DNA of 64,000 nt from Adiantum capillus-veneris (GCA_014529385.2 CM043958.1:143492734-143556733), one strand, 5' to 3'; positions 48,601-63,110 are shown, counted from the stretch's first letter. A program made the numbers and translations. Notes: generated from the letters alone by a model not told the origin.

Positions 48601-49841
48601 AACAAAAAAGGTTAAACCTAATGATCATACTGATTCAAGGTACTATAGTTGAAGGATTGCATGGGGAGAAGCCGTGCTTTGTACGAATACCGATTCAAAC
48701 TCAAGGCTTGCTTGACCATTGTTTTCACACCCGTCTTTGGTTTTTGCTAATACTTAAATTGCACAATTATGCAAAAATTGCTATGGTAGCACACACATCC
48801 ATTGCATGCCAAGATATCAAGCACATACTTAGTAAAAAATCAATTGTGTACCTCATTAAGTACTCTTGTCCGACTGGCCTTGCCGTCATAATAATCAAAT
48901 AAATTTCAATCAAGAAGAAAATTGAGAAGTTCTTTGTTAGATGTCATTGCTTTGTTCATATAATACATCTATTGTTTTTCAATATATGTCCTACTTCTTG
49001 CTTTCGAGGGCTTTGCCCGATTTGTAAGCCAAGTCAAGGCTTGTGCAATCTATACATGCTCCTCACATGCCTTACATGACCGGTGCACACGGCTTTGCTT
49101 CAATTTTTGAGCTTCCAATTTCCAAGCGATGCACAAGTGGTTCAAGAAGAAAATTGTTGTGCATCTTCACGAGGTTGACCTTGTCACCCTTAGCTCCTGA
49201 CAAATTTTTCTCACTATTTTAGCCATGTTGGAGTTCTGCAATTCTTAAATTGTAGATATTTTGCAGTAGAACATTGATGTGGAGTGTGCACTCAACCCAA
49301 AATCATCCGCCCTTCTCTCTACCCATGAGGAGAGGGGGTGTCAAGGGGGGTATGGCCGGGCCGGGCATGCTCCCTTGAACCAAATTGGGGGGGGGGGGGG
49401 GGTATCAGCCCTTAGCGGGTGCTTCGTATGAAAAACAAAAACATAACAAATATTGAGTTTTCCATGGCAATGTTCAACATTGTCAAAGAGAGAGGGGCAC
49501 AGAAAAATCACCACACTACCCGGCGCGCAGGCTGCAGTAGTAGTGACAAGAAATAGACCTCATGCTAGCGCAAGCTTGTAGAGAGAACAAGAAGTTGATT
49601 TGGTGAAAGTTTATCTACACTCCCTCCTCCTCTAAGAGGTCTTACCCACACGGCTCCCTGATCTTTGACAAGCCTCGCCATGGAAGAGCTGTTTCTTGTG
49701 GCCTATTGCCATGGAACCTCGACGGGAGAGAAAGAGAGAAAAGCATGGAATGCCATAAAAGAGAGAGATTGAGATATAACATCCATGAATTCTTCATGCA
49801 AGGCCATCCACCACAACTTATCTCCTCCATGGGTGCTCCTC
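45630..49841. other. Long stretch without a recognised gene
   Basis: Scattered open frames of 60-114 codons occur on both strands (for example 47833-48177 minus), but none shows a motif, a partner exon or repeat support. A (GT)n tract lies near 46165-46184 and an 18-bp G run near 49388. Old transposon debris is likely but not shown. Confidence 0.4.
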
Positions 49842-49920
49842 CCCTTGAGCTCTAATACCAATGTGAGACCCAGGGGACTAACTTTGAGATCCACCTCCCT
49901 ACCACCCTATATATAGGCTT
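49842..49920 (-). other. Possible LTR end and primer binding site (minus strand)
   Basis: The minus strand reads ...GGTCTCACA then T and TGGTATTAGAGCTC, one mismatch from the tRNA-Met primer site TGGTATCAGAGC, right after a CA end. CCTATATATAGG lies about 50 nt before. This would be the 5' LTR/leader junction of an unrecognised retroelement. Confidence 0.3.
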
Positions 49921-50336
49921 CTACTAGCCTTTTTTAGGATCCCAAGTTTTCATGAGTAGTCCATGCCCTTGTGCTAGTCCGTGAGACCCGTTGGGTTGCA
50001 CTTGGCCTTACAAGTCAACCTGCCATTTGTGCGATTACGTAACCATAGAAGGAACAATAGAGCTATTCCAAAATAACATTTTGCAGATTATTAATGCTCT
50101 TCTTCAAACCCTGAGTATTTGCATGTGCATGACTACCTCCACAATGATCTACACTCCCACAACATGATACCCCATTTTGGGAAGAAGGGCCTGTACATAG
50201 GCATTGTGGATTGGGGGTCATACACAAAGACAAAAACAACAGCCCACTTTCCTCCTCTCCACAATTTGCAGAAAGAAACCAAAAAGCAAAGCAAGAGAGA
50301 TTTTTCGTGGGCCACCCTCCAATGTATATCTACTAA

Positions 50337-50337
<1 letters not shown>

Positions 50338-50373
<36 letters not shown>

Positions 50374-50382
50374 CCCCCGCCC
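50338..50382. repeat. Poly-C tract (about 33 C, then CGCCCCCGCCC)
   Basis: A long homopolymer that could form a G-quadruplex on the minus strand. It is also prone to assembly and sequencing length error. Confidence 0.9.
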
Positions 50383-50575
50383 TTTCTAGAATAAAGCCAT
50401 GGATGTTTTATCCATGTCCCATACTTGTAAACGGCTCTTAAAGTGCATGCCAATGCCCCATGAGCAAAACAAAGGTATTTTTTGAGCAATGTACTTACAC
50501 ACCTTGAGAGTGGCAAGAAAAATAATCCCTCAACCCGGCCTAACAAGTTTTATCTCTCTCTATCTAAATGATGCC

Positions 50576-50802
50576 TGTTGGAATTAGGGTTGCAAGAAAA
50601 CACACAGCTTGGAGAAGGCGAAGGAAGCTCAAGGCACACAATAAAGAGTGTTTTACTTAGTGTGCAATGGAAAAAAATAGATAGCCCTAGAGTGATGGGC
50701 ATATATACAATGCACGGGGAAAAAAACTTCCTAAAGAGGGGAAAAATGCCTTGGTGGTCCTATTGTGTTCACACACATCACTACCATGTGTATATGGTAA
50801 CA
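50576..50802 (-). repeat. 3' LTR of the copia element
   Basis: 227 bp, TG...CA on the plus strand. It is adjacent to the polypurine tract at 50803-50817 (minus-strand reading). Confidence 0.85.
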
Positions 50803-50869
50803 AATTCCCCCTCAAGTGATGCGGTGAACAAGAGATGGCACATGAGTAAAGGGAAGTGCCATGCCTTGA

Positions 50870-51480
50870 GGACATGATCAGTCCACAAAGGGGAGTAAGC
50901 CCAAAGATTTGCGAAAAGCTTCTCACTTCTCACGAGACAATGCCTTTGTGAAAAGATCTGCAAGGTTGTCTTGTGTCGGCACATAAGCCAAGATGATCTC
51001 TCCTGCTGAGAGCCTCTCCTTGACATAGTGGTAATGCACCTCAATGTGCTTTGTGCAAGCATGAAAAATTGGGTTCCTCGCAACTGCCAAAGCGCTTTGA
51101 TTGTCAGTGTAGATATTTTTGGTAGTGTCCTATCCAACACCCAAATCAACCATAAGGCGTCTGAGCCATACACACTCAACCGTAGTTGTGAAGACTTCCC
51201 TGTACTCAGCCTCACAACTAGAAGTGGCCACAGTAGGTTGATTCTTGCTCAACCATGATATACATGAACTCCCAAGCATGAAACAAAAACCGCTTGTGGA
51301 CACTTGCGTGTCAAAACAACCAGCCCAATTTAAGTCCAAAAAATCATGTAAATCTAGTGGCAACGATCCCCCCTTGGGATAAAACAAGCCAAGATGTAAA
51401 GTGCCACTAAGGTAGCAGAAAATCCTCTTGAAGCCTGCCAATGCTTATACCCTGGGCTATGCATAAATCTGTTGACTTGT
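50870..51480 (-). pseudogene. Copia RNase H domain
   Basis: The minus strand reads KRIFCYLSGTLHLGLFY, LDLNWAGCFDTQVSTSGFCF, SWLSKNQPTVATSSCEAEYR and ECVWLRRLMVDLG, the standard copia RNase H. A shift then leads into HYHYVKERLSAGEII-like sequence ending near 50880. It would remove RNA from the RNA-DNA hybrid. Confidence 0.8.
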
Positions 51481-51489
51481 GAGACTGCA

Positions 51490-52640
51490 AACTAAATATC
51501 CAGCCTTGTGTTGCATACATAAAGGAGGCATCCAACAGTTTGGTAAAGAGTGACATCTACAGGATCACCAACATCATGACGACTCAATTTCAAACCTGTT
51601 TCCATGGAAAACTTAGATAGCAATGTCTCTATGTAACTTTTTTGACAGAAGGCAATACCACCATCACACTGCTTAAATTGTAAACCCAAGTAATGATGCA
51701 ACAACTCCTTGAAAGTAGCATTCAAATAATCCTTAAATTCAGCAATATGTCTCTCATTTTGTCCAGTGATGAGCAAATCATCTACATAAAGAACCAAATG
51801 AGAAGTACATCACCCTCATGCTTTACATACAATGTGCTTTCTATTGGACTGTTATGAAATCCTCGTTTGACCAAATGAGTGTTAGCTTTCTCATACCAAG
51901 CACGAGGAGATTGCTTCAACCCATACAAAACCTTCTTACAACTGCACAATTTGTCCTCTTATCCTTTCTTGACAAAACCGTGAGGTTGCGTTACATAACT
52001 ATATGTCACCATTCAAGAAAGAAGTAACAATATCTGATTGATATACATCCCAACCAAAATGAGCTGCCAATGCACAGAAAATGAACAGTAGTCATACAAC
52101 AAGTGGGAGCAAAAGTCTCTTCATAATCTATGCCTTTTTGCTGTGCATAACCCTTTGCAACAAGTCGAGCCTTATGGCGATCAATCTCACCATCCGGCTT
52201 GCATTTCAACTTGTAAACCCATTTTGTACCAATGGTCTTTTTTCCAGGAGGCAAACCACATAAAGTCCATGTGCCATTTTCTATAAGTGCATCATATTCT
52301 GATTGCATGATGGCAGCCATCCAATTTTTTGAATTCTGTGCTTCATCAAAAGATAGAGGTTCCTCAACGTCATGTAGGCTAGACACAGCCAAATCATAAC
52401 AATCTGATGCATAAGATGCATGGTAGGAACTTGAACGTGTACGACAAAACAAAGGTGCATCCAATTTACTGTCATGAAAAGTATGCACCGACCATTTTGG
52501 CATACCTCTAGCCTGCTCATTTTAAGCCCTTTCCTCATCAAGTACATCATGTACATCTGCATTAGTAATAGGTTAATCTGTAACATTTTAAAAACCCCCA
52601 TAGGGTGTACATTTTCCTCATTGGAATTTACATTCATATT
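51490..52640 (-). pseudogene. Copia reverse transcriptase, frameshifted
   Basis: The minus strand shows AQNSKNWMAAIMQSEYDALI, NGTWTLCGLPPGKKTIGTKW, GEIDRHKARLVAKGYAQQKG and IDYEETFAPTC. After frame changes come the catalytic MVLYVDDLLITG and HHYLGLQFKQCDGGIAFCQK. At least two shifts lie between 51800 and 52100. Confidence 0.85.
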
Positions 52641-52689
52641 TCCACCACTAAAAAGAGGCAACACAGTGTCATAAATGTCCTATGAGCTT

Positions 52690-54062
52690 ACATTACTGTC
52701 TCTAGTACATGACAACAAGTGCTAAACATAATCTTCCACAAACACAACATCCCATGAAACCAGAATACATTTTGTTTGTGAATGATACCACCTGTAACCT
52801 TTGCTTTCAACACTATAACCAAAAAAAATACATTTGACAACCTTATCATCCAATTTTTTGTGCTGTGTTGGTGGCACCAAAGCATATGCCAAACAACCAA
52901 AAACACGCATGTGCTCAATAGAGGATTTCTATCATGCTATGCTTTATATGGAGTAATAGACTGCAAAGCTTTTGTAGGACACCTGTTTAGTACATAAGCG
53001 GCACACATGATGGCCTCAAGCCAAAAAGAATGCGGCAAAGCTTGACTTTTGACCAAACATCCTGCCGTTTTCATAAGTGACGTGTTTTTCCTCTCAGCAA
53101 CACCATTTTGCTGAGGTGTATAAGGCACTGTACATTGGTGTTTTATCCCACGACTAGCAAAAAATGCATTAAATTCATGAGACATATATTCCCCCCCTCG
53201 ATCGGAACAACGGAGGGTGCCCATAGTACATTTTGAGACATTTTCAACGACATCCATAAATTGTTTGAAGCACATAAAAACCTCGGACTTTGCTCTAAGC
53301 GGAAATACCCATGCATGCCTGGAGTAATCATAATGAAAGTCACAAAGTAAAGGTAATTTCCCAAGGACGGAGTTTGCATGGGCCCACAAACATCACTATG
53401 CACAAGCTGCAACCTGCATGTGGCGCTAACTAAACCATCCTTTGGACACTTAGAACGTTGCATTCTACCCAAAATATAGCCTTCACAAACATGTTTAATA
53501 GGTGCTTCAAGAGGCGGCAAAGAAGAAACCATATTAGATTTCTGCAAATGCAGCAAACTGGCAAAATTCAGATGCCCAAAACGTGTATGCCACAGTTTTG
53601 CATCTGAAACAATCCTTGAATTTGCAACTACATTTGCAAAATTATGTCCACACTTGTCATACAAAGTGAGCTTATACAGCCCATGACACAAAAGGCGAGA
53701 TGAAACAATTTCATCACCAAAATTGAGATCATGAAATGTACATCTGTCATCCACAAATTTGACTACAAGTCCAAGTCTAGCAAGTGCAGATACAAACAAA
53801 AGATTCTTCTTGATCCCATGTACATAAAATGCATCAACAAGTGTGAAAGAACTTCCATTTTCAGAAGTAAGCACAATCTTTTCAAATCCCTAAACTGGAT
53901 TAGAGGCATTGTTGGCACAAGTGAATGAATTCCCATGAGGGACAAACTCGAGAGAGGTGAACAATTCACGATGTGAGGTAATGTACTTTGTAGCACCACT
54001 ATCAAAATACCACACATGTGAATCTACAACAAGTGACATGCATGCATCATGGACAACAGGAT
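52690..54062 (-). pseudogene. Copia protease and integrase, broken
   Basis: The protease active site WYFDSGATKYIT (near 54010-53975) is intact. After a TAG near 53893, GAG-pre-integrase reads LWHTRFGHLNFASLLHLQKS. The zinc region carries HVCEGY where CxxC is usual, so one cysteine looks lost. The DDE core shows LVHSDVCGPMQT, RCSDRGGEYMSHEF and TPQQNGVAERKN, across a shift near 53390-53330. The C-terminal part reads MRVFGCLAYALVP and CIFFGYSVESKGYR. Confidence 0.8.
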
Positions 54063-55083
54063 TTTAAGTGCTCTCTGCACTAAAAGCCCATTCTACATTA
54101 ATATCAGCATCACAGTCTCCTTTCACATAAGACTCAACAATGGCTCCATTTGTAGTGGAACCAGTATTTGCAGTGGAACCATCCTCTTTCTTCTTAGCCT
54201 CTGTGGCCTTCAACTTAGGACATTTCTTGATCAAGTGATCATTAGCTTTACAATAATGGCAATGTATCTTCTTTTTTACCTTATCACCAAAATTTCCAGA
54301 CGAATTGTTGCCAGCAGAAGCATTAGAAACATGTGATTTTCCACTCGCAGAAGAACCATAATAAGTAGGTGCATTGTTGCTACCACCCTTTCTTTGAGAA
54401 GCTATAAAAGCCGGCATAGTCTAGTCCTGTTTTTCTGGAAAGTGACTCTTGCAACAGCAATGTGCATGATGTATCAAACTTGACAACTTCAGGATTTTCT
54501 TGGGTCATAAGTCTCCAAGTACTAGCAAAAATCTGGTAAGAATCTCGTAAGGCATTAAGAACAGTTTGCACAAGGGAACTTTCAAAAATGACTTCACCTG
54601 CAGAAATAAGTTGCTCACTAATATCCTTGACACCAACAAAGGAAAGTGTCCATATCATCTTGCTCATGCATAATCTTCGACTCCAACTCTTTACGCAACA
54701 ATGCAATTTTTGCCTCATTGTGGCTTGCATAAAGACCAACAAGAATATCCCAAGCCTGTTTTGCAAATTTCACTGAACAAATGTGAGGAGTAATGGTGCG
54801 CTTCACAAACAATGCAATCAACGCATGAGCCTGCGCATCCTTTACATCCCAACGAGCTTGTTCTACCGTAGGCAAAACAACTCTAACAGTAGCAATCCTT
54901 GCAAAATCATCAACATCGCCTACATCCTCAGAACCAGGACGTACATCAATGCCCTGCACAATGTTCCAAACACCCTTTGACACAAAAACATGTTGCATCA
55001 TATAAGCCCACATAGGGTCATTTTCCCCATCCAATCTGTCCTCAAAAACAAACATCTTAAACACATCTGTGTTGTTGTCAACC
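54063..55083 (-). pseudogene. Copia gag with zinc knuckle, frameshifted
   Basis: The frame opens at MVDNNTDVFKMFVFEDRLDG (55083) and runs through DAQAHALIALFVKRTITPHI and AKQAWDILVGLYASHNEAKI. It shifts near 54640, resumes with ISEQLISAGEVIFESSLVQT, shifts again near 54420, and ends with the knuckle CHYCKANDHLIKKCP (about 54260-54216) and a stop at 54064. It would form the particle and bind the RNA. Confidence 0.8.
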
Positions 55084-55160
55084 ATGGTAAATGCTGCACC
55101 TGATGTGCTGGAGTTGCTGACAACTAAGCTCGGGAGGATGCAACCTGATTTGATACCAAT

Positions 55161-55370
55161 TGTTGGAATTAGGGTTCCCAAGAAAACACACACAGCTTGG
55201 AGAGGATGAAGGAAGCTCAAGGCACACAATAGAGAGTGTTTTACTTAGTGTGCAATGGAAAAAAATAGATAGCCCTAGAGTGATGGGCGTATATATGATG
55301 CACGGGGGGAAAAACCTCCTAAAGAGGGAAAAGTGTTCACACACATCACTACCACATGTATATGGTAATA
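55161..55370 (-). repeat. 5' LTR of the copia element
   Basis: 210 bp. It matches 50576-50802 apart from a ~20-bp shorter stretch before GTGTTCACACAC. It ends GGTAATA against GGTAACA in the other copy. Confidence 0.85.
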
Positions 55371-55375
55371 GTGCC

Positions 55376-56669
<1,294 letters not shown>

Positions 56670-56742
56670 GAACATCAAGTAGCATAGCATTGCATTACAT
56701 CACGCACTGTTATCAAAATGAGAAAAATTTACAAGAGTTAAG

Positions 56743-58910
56743 TCACAAATCATCATTGGCATCAAACACACCAACCATATCGTCTACTTCATCCATATCT
56801 GAGCATTCTGAAGCTATCTCCCATTCCATACCATTGTCATCATCCACTTTTGTAGCAATAGATTCATGGGTTTGGAAGACACGATAGTGCTTCTTTGCTG
56901 CTCTTGTTGCAATTTTTTGAGGCTTATGGATAAATCTCATGTTTCTTAAAACATCCACCAATTCAGTAGCCCATCTAGGATGAAGTCGGGTTCGTTTTTG
57001 AATATGCATAAAGTCGAATGTCAACCAATTTCTCGTGTAGTTTCCTCTTGATGTAGCAACTATATAAAACCCTTACTGCAATGTGTTGTAGATCCACCTT
57101 CTCTTGGACATACTCCTTCCATCATAGAGGCACACTTGTTTTTGCAGTGGCATCTATATGCCATGGATCCTGAAACATGCTAGTTCTATTAGCATAATCA
57201 ACTCACTGAGCTACTTTCCCATCCTCCTGTCCCAAGATTTGGGAGCACACTGTTTTGAAGTCGATCATGATCTCTTTGTTGGAAGACTATTGATGCATTT
57301 GGAATTTAGGATCCAATACAATTTCCGCACTATGCAACGGTGTATGTAACTGCACCCATCGCTTGTTGGTAGCTGTGATTATGGCAGATTTGTCCTTTGC
57401 ACCAAAGCCAACATGCTCTCTTAACTTGCGTAAGGCCTCTGACATATACCAATAAATTTTTCCAAAGATAAAGTAGTTTTTATCAATAGTTCACAAAATA
57501 TCTACAAATGGTTTTGCCAAAGTAACAATCCTCTCTACATTATGCCAGAAATCTGGCGAGTTGACAAGCTGTGTACATCTTGTATCTACATCTTAATAGA
57601 CATGATACTTGCTGAGCCATGGATCCCATAGTCTATCAGCTACAATTCCAATCAATGCAAGCTTCACTTCTTTCAAGGTGGCAAGAATATAGTATGCGGT
57701 AGCAAACCTTGTCACACAAAATATTTGTAAAGTTTTATTGGGTGACTTTGTACAAAAAAGAGCATACAAAAATTGATACTCTCTGATAAATTTTACCACA
57801 TGGTTTGCATCCTGTAGAGTTTGTTTTATGCAAGCCATTTAACCAATGTATTTTATTAGAAAATGAAGAGTATGCATTGCACATGGCACCCAAGTAATCT
57901 CTGGGTACTTAACTTGGATAGCCCTTCCTGTAGCCTTGTAGTTGGATGCATTATTTGTGATGATTGCAGTCCCATGCGTTGGCCCACCTGCTCTTGCTAT
58001 TGTATGCTTGTATACCCTTGCTAGATAGTTGCTCGTATTGTCTTTCAACAAGGTGTCAATAGCTTCTACAAACATGAACTCTCTAGGGTTGATAAGCATC
58101 ACATTGATCGGTGGCTTCTTTTGACAATTAGACCATCCATCTAATGCTATGTTGCAACCATATGTAGGAACAAAGTCTACCACCGTGTACTTGAGGATGG
58201 CTTCAAGACTATCTTTTACTTTATCTAAATACTCAATGCGCATCTTGATGTAATGAGAAAGCACAAACCCTTTTTTGGTTGTGCTCATCAAAGAATCTTG
58301 AAATATGGGTTTGCGCATAGCATTGAATGGTATGGCTTTCATCCATTTCAAGTGTAACTCAAGCAACCACTACTTATCTAATGCTTCATACATCATTCAT
58401 CCATTGGATGATGCTAAGCTTGATTTAGTTGTGTTAGGGTCCATTGCTGACGTTGAAGCATGCCCATCAAGAGGAGTCGAATGGGAAGGATATTGCTCAT
58501 TTGCTTGCATAAGCACATGCTCCATAACCTCATTGCCACCAACGGCCATTTCAACATCCTCAAAAACTTCTTTAGGGGCACCATCTTTCATTTTAGCTGC
58601 AATAATCTGCTCTGCTTTGCACAAACACATTGGAAATTTAACATGAATATTTATTGGCAGAGCCATAATACTCCAACACACTACCAGGGACTTTAAACAA
58701 ACACTCTGTGATTCTAGTCGCATTACCACTAAACTCTTGGCCACAAGACTTGCATTTCAATTGACATGTATTCTTCTTGGCAAGAAACTCATGCACATAT
58801 TTCCACTCGTGTCCTCTCACCATATTGCACAAGGATAATATTTTGTTGACAGCAGTAAATTCAGCTATCAATTTTGTGGTAAAAAACAATTTAAGCATCG
58901 AACAACACAA
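56743..58910 (-). pseudogene. hAT-family transposase (BED finger, DUF659, C-terminal part), broken
   Basis: Minus-strand order: BED-like finger near 58800-58690 with CQLKCKSCGQEFSGNATRIT and, after a shift, HVKFPMCLCKAEQIIAAKMK; an acidic linker (VFEDVEMAVGGNEV); the DUF659 region 58366-57839 with MKAIPFNAMRKPIF, GCNIALDGWSNCQKKPPINV, VEAIDTLLKDNTSNYLARVY, AIITNNASNYKATGRAI and WVPCAMHTLHFLIKYIG; then after a shift FVTRFATAYYILATLKEVK-like FCVTRFATAYYILATL (57720-57660). The C-terminal HIQKRTRLHPRWATELVDVL (57010-56950) fits the hAT dimerisation end. The DUF659 frame is open, but the whole gene needs several frame changes. Terminal inverted repeats were not found. Confidence 0.75.
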
Positions 58911-59768
58911 GCAATGCTCTATCTATCAATCTAGTGATCAAAATCTATCTACATGATCAATTTACAATAAGAAATGATGGTCTACCATTCTCTATGTATC
59001 AACTCATGACAATCAATCCACATCGTTCCAAACAAAAAATGACATAATGAGTTAAAACAAAACATTTCAATCATAGTATTCATCCTACTATATCAATTTA
59101 TCTAAAGTACAAGCTTTTGGCTTTCATACATTACGATAATCGATAATTTTAATCACTTATAAAAAACAATACATATAAATTACATCATTTCACATTGCAC
59201 TATATCAATTTATCCAAAGTGAAAGCTTACAAATTTCACACATTACGAGAATCAAGAATATTAATCAAGTCTTAGAGATGATTATCATTACAAAATGCAC
59301 AAGCTGGAGGAGCTACAAGTGACATTGTTAAATGATAATCAATTGCAAACCTGAAAATTATCGTATCTATCTGAAGTGCGAACATGAAGTTCTCACACTC
59401 CACGATAGATCTTTGAGCACTTATCTATCTACAGTTCGAGCACGTGTACGATCACACAGTACTATAGATCTTGCAATCCAAATAAACATAACTAAATATC
59501 AATATATTTGGACATGATATTCCTACATTTTCATTTCAGTGAGAACATAGTGTGATGGCTCTACATAGGACATAAATTTGTCTACCTACGCTCACTTTGA
59601 AGTGAGAAAAACTATACACGTCAAAATCAAACATTGAACTAAATTAACCTCTATTATGCTATATTTTGTGAACGAATTATCTCATGTGAGAGTACACCCT
59701 ACATACAACGGCAATACCTAAATTATATCACTAATTCACTTTCAAATGTCAGTTAACTGAGCACATAG
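58911..59768. other. A/T-rich spacer, nothing recognised
   Basis: It lies between the hAT start and the pararetrovirus-like frame. It might contain the hAT left terminus, but no inverted repeat pair was identified. Confidence 0.4.
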
Positions 59769-62700
59769 CAAGTGACTCCTATACAACAAACACCTTGCAA
59801 AGAGTTCCAAGATCGCAACAGAGAAGCCTTCTTTCGCAGTAAGCTCTGTGATCTCACTCAGATAAAGAAATATCAGCAGCATATGACCGAGCTGATGTAC
59901 CAGTTTCCAGGGGGCTACTTCAAGACTGGGTATAAGCAATACTATGTAAATTCTTTTCCTGAATCTTTTGCAAATCTGATTAAGGAAAGAATTAAAGTTG
60001 CTAGACTGCATATTGATGAAAACATCTCCCTTGCCCAAATTAATGCTTTTATCAATGAAGTTACTCATCTTGAATGTGCTCGACTAAGAGTTAAGCGTGA
60101 CATCAAGCAAGTCAAAGGATTCAATTCCAGCTTCTGCACCAAAGAAGCTACAGCCCAACAGTTCGGATGTAGGCAGGCTGAAGAATGCCATTGTAAAGTC
60201 AAACCTCACCAAAATAAGTTTGGAAAAAAGTTCAAGGTAGTTAGAAAGAAGAGAAAGCTCAGCCAGGAAGAAAGACAATAGGTAAAATGCTACATTTGTG
60301 GTAAACCTGGTCACATCGCTCCTAACTGCCCAAAGAGGAAGAAAAAAATTGGAAATGCTGTGTTAAAAGACAGATACGAATATGAAGTCTTCTACTGTAA
60401 TGTTCTTCAGAAGAAAGTCTTTCCCATCAGGCAATACACACTGTATGACGCTGATGAATCAGACTCTTCTACTAAAGGATCGAGTTCTGAGTCGACTGAA
60501 AACCCTACAGACGAACCTGTTTTTTCCGATGACAGCTTGGCCAATGATAGCTTCACCAAAATGTCTAATATGGTAAGGAAACCTTATCCTTTTCCTAAGA
60601 ATGCTAGGTATGATTCTTCTTCTACAGACGAAGTCACCACAAGTACAAGCGAAGAATCAGATACATGGAAAAAGGATTCTAGGCCTCTGAAAATGAGTCT
60701 TTCAAAGAAGGAGCAAAAACGGTATCATCCATTGCCCTTATTTAGAAGTATGGTCGAACAAACTGCTGACATTGTCAATCAACTAGAATGGAAACAGCAA
60801 ATGAATCAGAAATTAACTTCTGGTGGTCACCCATCTTCTACTAGACAACCAACCAAGGCTACTGCATATGCATCTGCTTCAACGTCTGTCCCTCAACAAC
60901 CACCTATGGAGCCTTTTGCTACTACTGGTCATCGCCATTCGCCTATGGAGTCTGCAACAGAATTCATACAGGTATGCAGTAAGAATGACAAGGCTATCCT
61001 AGATGCCATCCAAAATGTGCATCTAGAATGCAAAGGTTTAAGCCAACGCTTAACCTCAATGGAATCTCAGTTAGCCTCTATTGAAGCAAAACTGGATCAG
61101 ACTTATGCTATTGCCACTAATCTCAATGACTTAGTAGCAATGAATCAGGTTGCTACCGAGCCCATTAGTGAATGGGTACCTGATCATATCATCAATGTTT
61201 GTGATGTCATTTATTTTGACACCAAATTCAATAGGGCATTCTACTCTGAGGTTTGGATTAAATTTCCTCACATCCCATCATTTCATGTTGATGCATTATG
61301 GGATTCCGGATCGGTTATGTCTTACATTAACCAAGCCTTGGTTCCACCTCACTTAGTTGAATTACTACCTTCTAGTATCACAGTTTCTTATGCCAATAAT
61401 ACCAGAGGCCGAATTCAAAAGGTTGTATCTTGTAAGATTGCTATTGGGACAGTCATGTTTCTTATTACACTATATCTGCACCCTCATCCAAATACTGATC
61501 TTACTCTTGGCGCAGATCTAGTCTCTCAGATAACACCTTTTTCAGTTCTACCTGATCTCTCCATACAATTTTCTGTTCGAGATGTTGCTCATCAGGTAAG
61601 TACTAAACCTCGCGGTGCTCTTCTTTTAGGGGGGATGATTCCAAATCTCCCTAATCCTGAGAAAGAAGAAAGATTTCAGCAATGGTTTCTATCAGAACGA
61701 AGTAAGTATGCCAAGGAATTGGAAGCAATTAGAGAATTGCTTACACTACATACTAGTGACAACCCCTTAGAATTTTGGGATAGAGAAGAGTACTAGGTGT
61801 CTCTCCCCGGAAACCCTCCTACTGCAGGACTGAAAGCAACCCATCTAGGCATGTCTTTAGAGGACACCAAACTCTGCAATGAAGAAATTGGACAGTTGCT
61901 AAAGAATGGTTTACTTTCTCCCAGTAACAATGCTTTTGCTTGCCACGCATTTTATGTCAATAACCACTCTGAACAGAAAAGAGGAAAGAAGCGACTTGTA
62001 ATCAATTACAAGCCGATTAATGATTGGCTTGAGCCACGCAGGTTTCCTCTACCACTTAAGGATGATCTGCTTAGAAGAATCAAGAGCTATAAAGTATTCT
62101 CTAAATTTGATCTCAAAAGTGGTTTTTGGAAATTTAAAATACATCCAGTTGACAAGCACAAAACTAGTTTTGTAGTGCCGCAAGGAATGTTTGAGTGGAA
62201 TGTTCTGCCCATGGGAATTAAACCTACTCCCTCTCTATGCCAAGAAAGGATTGAAATCATTTTTGTAGATTGCAGGGAATTCCTACTTTTATATATTGAC
62301 GATATTTTGGTATATTCCAAAGATGTCAATAGCCATGTCAAACATTTACATCTGTTCTTAAAGAAACTGCAAAACACTGGACTTGTTCTGAGCTTAAAGA
62401 AGATTGAGCTTTGTCAATCTCAGGAAGCTTTTCTAGGAGTGGAGATTTTTTCAGGATGTATCAAGATGCAACCTCATGTCCTTAATAAACTAGAAAGTTT
62501 TCCTGAGGTTTTTTCTGATAAGAAGCAGCTCTAGTCTTTTGTTGGATGCTTGCAATGGATAGCCCCCCAATATCCTCATTTGGCTAAAGATTTGCTCATC
62601 TTTAAGGAACTGGAACGCAGCACTCAGTTCTTCTGGACTGACCAGATGACAAAGACAGTTCAACAACTAAAGAAGTTCTGTAGTCATTTACCACCACTAC

Positions 62701-63110
62701 AAATTCCCTCTGATAAACCTCTAGTGGTATACTCAGACGCATCTGAAGAAGCTTGGGGAGGTATCCTCTGTGAGGAAACAGAGAATGGCCCTGTCATCTG
62801 TCGATGGGCGTCTGGGTGTTTCAAAGATCCAGAGGCCAAGTATCATTCGATTCAACGAGAACTACTTGCAGGAGTAAATTCAGTTTTGGATTTCCGCTTA
62901 TTTTTAATGGGAATCCCATTCACACTTCGCAGTGACCTTAAGCACTTTGGAAAGTTTTTAGAAGAGAAAAATGCTTGAAAAGTGGGTAACACCCGCATTT
63001 TAGAATGGTCTTACAAACTTACTCACTTTGATATTTCCTATGAATATGTGCCAGGTCATAAGAATAATATTGCTGATTTACTCTCGCGAATCAAAAAAGG
63101 GGAGGGATGA
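59769..63110 (+). pseudogene. Endogenous pararetrovirus-like (caulimovirid) coat protein, protease, RT and RNase H
   Basis: One plus-strand frame runs 3.3 kb with no shift but in-frame stops at 60279 (TAG), 61794 (TAG), 62532 (TAG) and 62976 (TGA), ending at TGA 63108. In order: a coat-protein-like part with a basic end; the zinc knuckle CYICGKPGHIAPNC (about 60288-60329); an S/T-rich acidic linker; a coiled-coil-like stretch (about 61000-61140); aspartic protease DALWDSGS (61290s) and GADLVSQ; RT with FDLKSGFW and catalytic YIDDILVYS (62290s); RNase H with VYSDASEEAWGG and NNIADLLSR. No integrase follows, which favours Caulimoviridae over Ty3/gypsy. No movement-protein region precedes it, so the copy is 5' truncated. 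The stops show it is inactive as it stands. Confidence 0.75.
63093..63107 (+). other. Polypurine tract at the end of the pararetrovirus-like frame
   Basis: AAAAAAGGGGAGGGA lies directly before TGATGACAG and overlaps the last codons. It could prime plus-strand DNA in a reverse-transcribing virus. If the element were an LTR retrotransposon, TGATGACAG would be the LTR start. Confidence 0.5.

Larger units (their letters stand above)
50576..55370 (-). mobile_element. Ty1/copia LTR retrotransposon with short LTRs (defective)
   Basis: The LTRs 50576-50802 and 55161-55370 are direct repeats beginning TGTTGGAATTAGGGTT. Flanks are ATGCC (50571-50575) and GTGCC (55371-55375), a near-match 5-bp target duplication. 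Read on the minus strand: primer site TTGGTATCAAATC just after the 5' LTR, gag, protease, integrase, RT, RNase H (the copia order), and a polypurine tract TTGAGGGGGAATT next to the 3' LTR. Several frameshifts and stops make it defective. Confidence 0.9.
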
